Shown here: one piece after another, positions 21,266 to 28,301 of the stretch
Layout of the letters: every line of letters begins with the position of its first letter
Numbering within the stretch: the first letter of the stretch is position 1
NCBI GenBank assembly: GCA_015501075.1
Contig: JADNYJ010000415.1
Coordinates: 1 to 28,301, forward strand
Origin: Gymnopilus junonius
Lineage: Eukaryota > Basidiomycota > Agaricomycetes > Agaricales > Galerinaceae
DNA length: 28,301 bases
Direction: 5' to 3'
The notes under the pieces: generated by a model
The model's database searches: none
Seen by the model: only the letters and a program-made list of their open reading frames with translations
What the model was told of the DNA's origin: nothing
Position numbers and translations under genes: made by a program

Positions 21266-23422
21266 TTACGGCCTCAATGCAACCTTGCACGCAGCCTTGC
21301 TCTTCATTTTCTCAAGAGCTTTATCAAACTCCCTGATTGAGAAAACGTCCGTAACCTAGGTGAAAGTGAAAGTGCTTAGCATGGTGGATGATGCATGTGC
21401 CACGAAAATGCAAAGACGTCAGGGAAACGTATAGAAAGCAAGAATTTTCCCAGTGGCTGAGGCAGAATGAGGAGCTGGACTCACCATGCCCTTAACCTTG
21501 ATTTTGCCGCTGTCCAGGTAAGCGACCCGAGGGAAACAGTGTGTCTGGGCAAAAGAACCGATGATCTGGACAAATAGGATGTGTTCAGTTAGGTTTATTA
21601 CATATAGAAAGGAAACAGTCAGCAAGGAGTGATAACGAACCTTGATCTCGTCTTGGAATATCTTAGCAGGCGACCAATGGACTTGATCACTATTGGAATA
21701 AACCCCATAGATCATCAAGGATCCCCCCTGCGAACAAAGTTTATGGCATTGTTCGCTACTTGCTCCGACCCAGTCGCTTCGATCTGCAAAGTAGTAAGTG
21801 TATAAAATTAGATACGTAGCTCAAGCTCAAAACTAAATTTGAGGGATTAATTTAATTTTAATGAAAATCAGAAGCGTTGCAAGATTAGTAAAAAGTAAAG
21901 TAAAAAGTCAACTTTATACGCAAAAAGGCAAAAAGGAAAGAAAGAAAGAATTGTTGTACTTACAACGACGTCGAACCCGTGTTTGTAATCTTCCTTCAGT
22001 TTGGCCCATTGGTGCGCAGGGTTTTCACGATCCAATTCGACGTACTCGTCGCCTGCCTCGAGGTCTCGTGCGATTTGTGTCTTGATGCCTTTGTTGGCGG
22101 CAATGACAACCTTTGAAGCGCCGTTTAGCTTCAAGAGCTGGGCTAGAATGAGACCTGGATAAATTATTTTCGTCAGTGATCCACGGTGATCAATTAGAAT
22201 ACCATTTCTCTCCGTCGTAGAAGGAAAAAGAGCAAGGGAAAAAGTAGTAATACATGAAAGGAAATGAAAGGAAAAATAGAAGCAGCAATGTGTGAAGTAA
22301 TATATACTTACCAGTAGGACCAGCACCGAGAATCAGGGCTTCGAATCCGACGCCAGGATTAAGCTTGTCCAGACCATGGATAGCACACGAAGCAGGTTCC
22401 ACAAGGGTCGCTTCTTCGTCCGTTAGATTATGAATCTTATAAACCTTCTTGCTCTGTCTAAAAAAATTCAGATTCAGAAAGGGTTACGACTCTGAATCTT
22501 TTCGCTTTTTTCCTTGGGAACCCCAGAACCCCATGCCATCCGGGATTCCACTGATAGTTCGAATGGAACTGGAAGGAGTGAAAGGAAATAAAGAGAAGAA
22601 GAAGACGCACATGGCCACATATTCAGCGAATCCACCCGCCATTGTAACACCGAGGCTCTCAAGTTTTCGCATAGCACATTTGTCCGCGGCGGCAATAGGT
22701 ACATGCTTCGCACTGGCGATGCACACAGTGTGTATGCATATGATGTTGAATCATATATATCATATCATAGGAGTTACCAGAGAAATGACGTTCCATCAGC
22801 ATGGGCGAAGGTAGGCAAATGATGGAATGAGAATTGAGAAAAGACCAAAAGGCTCGACTAGAAACGCACAAGGATCGTGTTATCTGCGACGCAGCGATCG
22901 CCAACAGAAAATCCTTTAACCGCATTGCCCTTGGGTGATTACACCGACAATCTCATGGCCTGGAATGAGCTAAATGGGAATGTTGGCTCTGATTAAGCGA
23001 TTTGTGCAGAAAACGGCAGGACCGCCTGCTTGGTAGGCTGTTTACTTACTGGGAATTTGCCAATGAATTCTCCCTATGATAAGAGTCGTATTTCAGAAGA
23101 GATGAGAAACTGCAATGTCGAGGTTCGAAAACGATCACTGACTTCTGCTAAATGGTTGTCCGTGCCACAAATTCCACAGCATGTAACTTTAATCAACACC
23201 CAAAAACGTCGTTAAATTGATCACTGCGCGGGATGACAAAGTGCCTATGTATTAACTCACCTTTGATAAGCACTTGGTCGTCTCTAATTTGTGGGATTGG
23301 CACTTTCACGATCTCTAATTCTCGTGGCTGCGCATTGAGAGGAAGTCGAGAAACTTTAAGTTGTCAAGAACTAATTAGAGACTGTGCGATTCACTTACGG
23401 CATGATAGCATACTGCGTCCAT
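21266..23422 (-). CDS. Zinc-dependent medium-chain (polyol-type) alcohol dehydrogenase, with frame breaks
   Basis: NAD(P)-dependent oxidoreductase of the sorbitol/arabinitol dehydrogenase branch, presumably cytosolic; the substrate cannot be read from sequence. Exons: 23422-23399, 23327-23261, 23186-23143, 23073-23050, 22969-22870, 22712-22611, 22457-22312, 22154-21964, 21783-21641, 21565-21485, 21355-21266, about 336 residues. Visible are the catalytic zinc ligands GICGTD and [23 protein letters not shown], the structural zinc cysteines (CEACTYC and a later Cys), [22 protein letters not shown] and the dinucleotide-binding ILGAGPTG. Four small indels break the frame: GGG at 22930-22928, a short A run near 22681-22679, a TT near 22662-22661, and the six-base G run at 21728-21723. 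Each is a one-base change in a homopolymer, except that the first could also be two missing bases. Either sequence error or a pseudogene; splice sites are all still good. Confidence 0.8.
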
Positions 23423-23801
23423 CGTTGACATTCCGAGGTCTTTGATTTCGGTGAAAGTAGATCTCGCGCTGTCAAATTACTGACACTGGTGTTCGAAATG
23501 GTCTCGAGGAGGGAAGTGGGAGGTGTAAAACCTGTCCACAGGCATGCTGCTATAAAGTACCCATGGATGTACGGTCCGGAGAAGAGAGATTAGGGGTGTT
23601 GGCACTGGTGAAAGCGGGTCATGAGTTGAGATAGGAGCGGACCGACTCCGAGAGAAATAATTATAATATTGATGCGTCGGTCACGGTAAAGTTCAGGAGT
23701 GCTGGATTGGCAAGTACTTTAAATGATATTTACGTGTGTTATAAAATCGACAGGTATGCGTTGACCCTTCCTTCAGACAAAAGAAAATTGGCGGAAGAAA
23801 T

Positions 23802-23807
23802 AAAAAA
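23802..23807 (-). terminator. RNA polymerase III terminator of tRNA-Thr
   Basis: Six consecutive T on the minus strand, 18 bases after the tRNA 3' end, as expected for polymerase III termination. Confidence 0.65.
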
Positions 23808-23825
23808 TACAACCTATATAATCAT

Positions 23826-23906
23826 TCCCTCTAGCCGACTTGAACGACTGACCTCGTCATTTCGTACTCGTACTAGTGACGCGCTCTACCACTGAGCTAA
23901 GAGGGA
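23826..23906 (-). tRNA. tRNA-Thr (anticodon AGU) with a 10-nt intron
   Basis: On the minus strand a full cloverleaf folds. The acceptor arms are TCCCTCT and AGAGGGA. The D arm GCTC-AGTGGTA-GAGC lies in a typical A box (TAGCTCAGTGGTAGAGC). The anticodon stem is CGTCA/TGACG, the variable loop AGGTC, and the T arm AGTCG-TTCAAGT-CGGCT. The stem encloses 17 nt instead of 7. Removing ten bases after position 37 leaves a normal loop with anticodon AGT, which reads Thr codons once A34 becomes inosine. Mature length would be 71 nt without CCA. A T-A first pair instead of G-C is unusual but the arms are perfect. Confidence 0.88.
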
Positions 23907-24015
23907 CGACGAAATTAAAAGAAGACAACAATCATGGGTAAATGACAAGGGAATCGATATCTGTCACGAGCTTGTCTAGATATAGCCGACTAGATCATTC
24001 AAAAATATCTGAAAG

Positions 24016-24021
24016 TGACTC
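24016..24021 (+). promoter_or_regulatory. Possible Gcn4/Cpc1-type TGACTC site
   Basis: TGACTC stands 22 bases before the LYS2 start codon. Amino-acid biosynthesis genes in fungi are often activated through TGACTC elements by Gcn4-type factors. Its closeness to the ATG means it may lie in the leader, so function is uncertain. Confidence 0.3.
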
Positions 24022-24042
24022 GACCAGTTCCTGCAACGAGCC

Positions 24043-27000
24043 ATGGCGCACGAGCGACTACGGAGAGTTCTCGGAAGACTCCAGAATCTCCCTTCGATCT
24101 CCCTCCCCACAGATTACCCAAGGCCCACTGGGACCAACAAATTAATTGAGTCGGTTCAACTCGCTCAGCTGTCTGAGCAAACATGTCTCAGTCTCCTCAA
24201 GCTCGCGCTGTATACCCAACATGAAGATGAGGACTCGGACTCGGATGAGCCATCTGTGAAGCGGCCTTCTGCATTCCATCTGCTCCTGGCAGCATTCACT
24301 GTTCTCTTACATCGCTATACAGGGGACACGGACATTGTCGTTGGTTCATCGTCTGCTTCTGCACGCGATCCTCTTATTCTTCGGTTATCTGTCGAACCAA
24401 CGGATCCTTATTGGGCTGTTGTTCGGCGTGTGCAGCAAGTGGAAAAGGAAGCAGAAGCCGATGCTCTTCCATATGACATGATTACTCAGGCACTCAACAA
24501 GGGCAAAGAAGACGGCGTCGATCGACCACTATTCCGTGTCCGTTTCTTCGACGAAACGGATGAGCCGACGGACACCTTCATTCGTTCCACCAGCGTTACT
24601 TCAGATCTGACTATCTTTGTGACTCGACCACCTTCATCTACCAGGGAATCCATCGCTCCTCACATCTCTCTTCGCATTCTCTACAACTCCCTTCTTTTCA
24701 CCTCTGCCAGAGTAACGACGTTTATTGATCAACTATCGGTCCTTCTTCGCAAGGTTTCCTCCAGTCCTCTTTCACCAGTTGGTTCTGTACCACTGTTAAC
24801 CCCAAGTCAAAAGGCCAAGCTTCCCGATCCCACTGCTGATCTTGATTGGTGTGGTTGGAAGGGCGCCATCACCGACGTCTTCTCTCATAATGCGCGCAGC
24901 CATCCTGACCGACCTTGCGTGGTCCAAAGCTTGCCCGCAGAGTCGCTTGCCGTTCCACATGAAAAAGTCGTTTTCTCATACGGTGCAATTTTACGAGCCT
25001 CCAACGTCCTGGCTCACCATCTCATCAAAAACGGCATCCAAAGAGAAGAAGTCGTCATGGTCTATGCCCACCGCAGCGTCGACCTCGTTGTCGCCGTCAT
25101 GGCCGTCCTCAAAGCAGGAGCTATATTCTCCGTCATCGGTCTGTCACATAATTCCTCTTCAGCCTTATTCGGAACACTCATGGTGCTCATCCCTGTCATA
25201 TAGATCCGGCTTATCCTCCATCTCGACAAATTATCTACCTTCGCGTTGCTCAACCACGCGGTTTGGTGGTGCTCAAAGGTGCAGGCGCGATCGGCCCTTC
25301 AGTTCGTGAATTCCTTTCGGAGGAACTAAGCATCAAAGTCGAAGTGCCCGCTCTGGAAGTGTTCCCCGACGGAACCATCGTCGGTGGCAAGGATAATACA
25401 ACTGATGATGTCCTCAGAGGTCATGCTCATCTTGGGAACACTGACCCCAATGTTTCACTTGGTCCAGACAGTGTTGGTACCCTGTCATTTACCAGTGGAA
25501 GTACTGGTATTCCCAAGGGCGTTAGAGGCCGACATTTCAGTTTGACCCATTTCTTCCCTTGGATGGGCCAAAGATTTGGGCTCGATGAGACTTCCAAATT
25601 CACCATGCTCAGTGGAATTGCTCATGATCCTATTCAGAGAGACAGTTCGTTGATTTTTTTTTTCATCATGTCAACTAAAAATATCTAATGTTTTTCTACA
25701 GTGTTCACTCCTCTATTTTTCGGAGCCCAACTCCATGTCCCAACAGTCGACGACATCGGCACGCCCGGTCGTCTAGCAGAATGGATGGCCAACAGCGAGG
25801 TTACTGTCACCCATCTTACCCCCGCCATGGGCCAGCTCCTCTCAGCTCAAGCCACGCGCCAAATCCCCACCCTTTTCAACGCCTTCTTCGTCGGCGACGT
25901 CCTCACCAAGCGCGACTGCCTTCGTTTACAAGCACTGGCAGCCAACGTACGCATTATCAACATGTATGGTACCACAGAAACCCAGCGCGCTGTGTCGTAC
26001 TTTACCATCCCTCCTGTATCGGAAGATTCCACTTTCCTGGCGACCCAGAAGGATATCATGCCCGCTGGTGAGGGCATGATTGACGTGCAGCTTTTGGTGG
26101 TAAACAGGAATGACAGGAATGTGCCCTGCGCTGTGGGTGAGGTTGGCGAAATTTATGTTCGTTCGGGTGGCTTGGCGGAGGGTTATTTGGACCAGGATGC
26201 CAGCGCGGAGAAGTTTGTGAATAATTGGTTCTGCACGAATGTGGTTAGGAAGGACACCATTATGCACCCTGAAGATGACCTCGCTGGTCCAGAAGCACTG
26301 CACTGGAAGGGCGTCAGGGATAGGATGTATCGCTCCGGCGATCTTGGGCGGTACCTCCCCAACGGCATCGTAGAATGCACAGGAAGAGCAGACGACCAGG
26401 TCAAGATCCGTGGATTCCGTATCGAGCTGGGCGAGATTGATACCCACCTCAGCCAGCACCCTCTCGTGCGGGAGAATGTGACGCTTGTAAGGAGGGACAA
26501 AGACGAGGAGAAGATTCTCGTTAGTTATTTCGTTCCTCTTGATGGACCAGCTTTGCAGGGGTATGCAAGCGATGTCAAGGATGATGAAGAGGATGCGAAG
26601 GGTCTTCTGAAGGGAATAAGGAAGTACAGGAGGTTGATCAAGGATATTAGGGAACATTTGAAGAAGAAATTGCCTAGTTATAGCATTCCTTCTCGTAGGT
26701 CCTCCTCTTTTTTTCTCGGAACTTTTTCTAACAATGTTCGGTTCAAGTGTTGGTCCCGCTAGCCCGGATGCCCTCAATCCAAATGGCAAAATCGACAAGC
26801 CCGCACTTCCTTTCCCTGACACAGCCCAAGCCTCATTCGTAGCACCTGCCCCTTCTACCACCACCGGCGGGGCCAGCTCAACGGAAATGACGATGCAGTC
26901 CATCTGGGCCTCCATCCTCCCCAACGCTCCCCAGCCCATTCCATCCGATGAAAGCTTCTTCGATCTTGGTGGTCATTCTATCTTGGCTACCCGACTGATC

Positions 27001-28301
27001 TTCGAGATCCGCAAGGTGTTCGTGGTCGATGCTCCGCTTGGGTTGATCTTTGAGCAGCCGACGATTGCAGGGCTTGTCAAGGCCGTTGACAGGTTGAGGA
27101 ACAATGACCTTGGGTTTGCTATTAACAGTGACAAGGAGGCTGCTACGCCTGGACAAGAGGCTGGAGCAGCTGCCACTGGAGACGCGAAAGCTGCTGCAGC
27201 GCAGGCTGTTGAATATGGGCAAGATTATTTGACGTTGTTGGACAAGCTCCAGCCTTCTTATCCTGCTCTTCCTTCCGATTTCAATGACCACCCTCTCACG
27301 GTGTTCCTAACGGGAGCCACTGGTTTCCTAGGTGCTTTCGTCCTTCACAATCTCTTGTCGCGAAACGAGCGGGTGAAGAAAGTCATTTGCCTCGTTCGTG
27401 CCAAGAGTGTCGAGCAAGGTCTTGCACGGCTCAAGGAAGGATCGGTCGATAGAGGCGTTTGGTCAGATGACTGGGTGACGAGTGGGAGATTGGAAGTCGT
27501 TACTGGGGATCTTGGATTGAGCCTCTTTGGTCTGGGCGAGGAGGCTTGGAACAGGATTGCTGGTGAGGCAGATGCGGTGCTACATAATGGTGCTTTGGTG
27601 AGGATGCTTTGGCGATAGCATTTGGTTTTTGTCCTTCTAACTTTTTTTTTTCTAGGTTCATTGGGTTTTCCCTTACGAGAAACTGCGCTCGCCCAATGTC
27701 CTTGGAACGATCACGGCCATCAACCTGGCATCGACTGGCAAGCCCAAGGTCATTGTCTTCGTCTCATCCACTTCGGCTATCGACACGGACCACTATGTTC
27801 AGCTTTCTGAGTCAATAGTCAGAAGCGATAGCAAAGTCAAGGGTGTACCAGAGAGCGATGACCTCGAAGGTGCCAAATCATCTCTCAAGACTGGCTATGG
27901 CCAAAGCAAATGGGTTTCTGAGAAGCTGCTGTTTGAGGCGGAAGGCGTGGCCTCAGAGGTCATATTGTCCGACCAGGGTATGTTGTTGGTGACTCACATA
28001 CTGCTGGTGAGTGCTTTACTTCCACTTCATGGTATCTTCTTGCTGATGAAGAACATTTTCAGTGACGAACACAGATGACTTCATCTGGAGATTAGTCAAG
28101 GGGTGCGTCCAGCTCGGCCTCGTTCCTGACATCAACAACACCATCAACATGGTACCTGTTGACCACGTCGCCCGCTGCACGTCCTTGGCAGCTGTCTCAC
28201 CTCTCCCCAATGCACCTCTCTCTGGTTCTGCACATCACAGCCCGTCCTTGCCCACATTCAACGGCATGCTCTCCTCCCTTGGTACAATACGGCTTCCCCA
28301 C
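24043..28301 (+). CDS. LYS2: Alpha-aminoadipate reductase LYS2, 3' end cut by the window
   Basis: Fungal lysine biosynthesis enzyme that adenylates alpha-aminoadipate, loads it on a carrier arm and reduces it to the semialdehyde. Exons: 24043-25138, 25204-25644, 25702-26694, 26748-27597, 27656-28006, 28063 to the window end; about 1,320 codons of a family norm near 1,400. Adenylation motifs: [13 protein letters not shown] near residue 458, [49 protein letters not shown]. The carrier site [10 protein letters not shown] has its phosphopantetheine Ser near 918. The reductase domain has [10 protein letters not shown] near 1032 and YGQSKW (catalytic Tyr/Lys) near 1207. The frame shifts at CCC 26771-26773 (one base short), at GG 27940-27941 (one short) and at CCC 28276-28278 (one extra). 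Conserved sequence resumes immediately each time, so the enzyme is probably functional and the breaks probably error. A phosphopantetheinyl transferase is needed but is not in the window. Confidence 0.95.

Larger units (their letters stand above)
23423..24042. promoter_or_regulatory. Divergent region between the dehydrogenase and LYS2, with a tRNA inside
   Basis: 620 bp between two divergent start codons. The tRNA-Thr gene on the minus strand lies nearer to LYS2, leaving only about 136 bp between it and the LYS2 ATG. The LYS2 promoter must therefore be short or overlap the tRNA gene. The other half should serve the dehydrogenase. Confidence 0.55.

Noticed and set aside
26771..26773. Programmed ribosomal frameshift in LYS2
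   Set aside because: No slippery heptamer is evident, the family is not known for frameshifting, and several further indels of the same homopolymer type occur nearby.
25926..26939. Long minus-strand open frame of 337 codons
   Set aside because: It is antisense to LYS2 exons whose adenylation motifs are unmistakable; the antisense translation has no domain.
1..28301. Biosynthetic gene cluster centred on the adenylation enzyme
   Set aside because: The adenylation-carrier-reductase protein is the primary-metabolism enzyme LYS2 by its reductase and motif set, and its neighbours are housekeeping genes.

Overview
The window looks like nuclear DNA of a mushroom-forming basidiomycete (Agaricomycetes). 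The genes are densely packed and cut by many short GT-AG introns of roughly 40-65 bases with CTAAC/CTGAC-like branch points. There is a fungus-type WOPR regulator and a fungal alpha-aminoadipate reductase (LYS2), and an intron-bearing tRNA. The class is an inference from gene content and intron style; I cannot name a species.

Left part (1-5956). An unresolved minus-strand gene, perhaps several exons, lies in about 199-1451. A complete WOPR (Gti1/Pac2) regulator on the minus strand (2918-4235, seven exons, 299 aa) follows, then 1.7 kb of apparently non-coding DNA upstream of it. Middle-left (5957-12366). A DNAJC11-type J protein (minus, 12 exons, 592 aa) and an adenine DNA glycosylase of the MutY/MUTYH type (minus, nine exons, 556 aa) flank a 1.9 kb spacer. 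The spacer holds a 26-bp perfect palindrome, a cluster of GATA-type sites and one orphan ORF.

Middle (12367-16327). A shared upstream region leads to an F-box gene with one in-frame stop, then a poorly coding stretch with one doubtful minus-strand ORF pair. Right part (16328-28301). ERV29/SURF4 cargo receptor (plus), NOL10/ENP2 ribosome-biogenesis WD40 protein (plus), a zinc polyol/alcohol dehydrogenase (minus), a tRNA-Thr(AGU) with a 10-nt intron (minus), and LYS2 (plus, cut by the window edge).

These genes are mostly unrelated housekeeping functions (protein folding at mitochondria, base-excision repair, ER-Golgi transport, rRNA processing, lysine synthesis) and do not form a metabolic cluster. 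I found no CRISPR, clear transposon or new multi-gene system. The most striking observation is positional. The three multi-exon genes left of 12.4 kb splice into uninterrupted frames, whereas all four conserved protein genes right of 16.3 kb carry apparent small indels, mostly one-base contractions of short homopolymers. That points either to lower assembly quality in the right half or to real decay. Exon positions were derived by hand from splice consensus, reading phase and remembered family conservation; no alignment was run.
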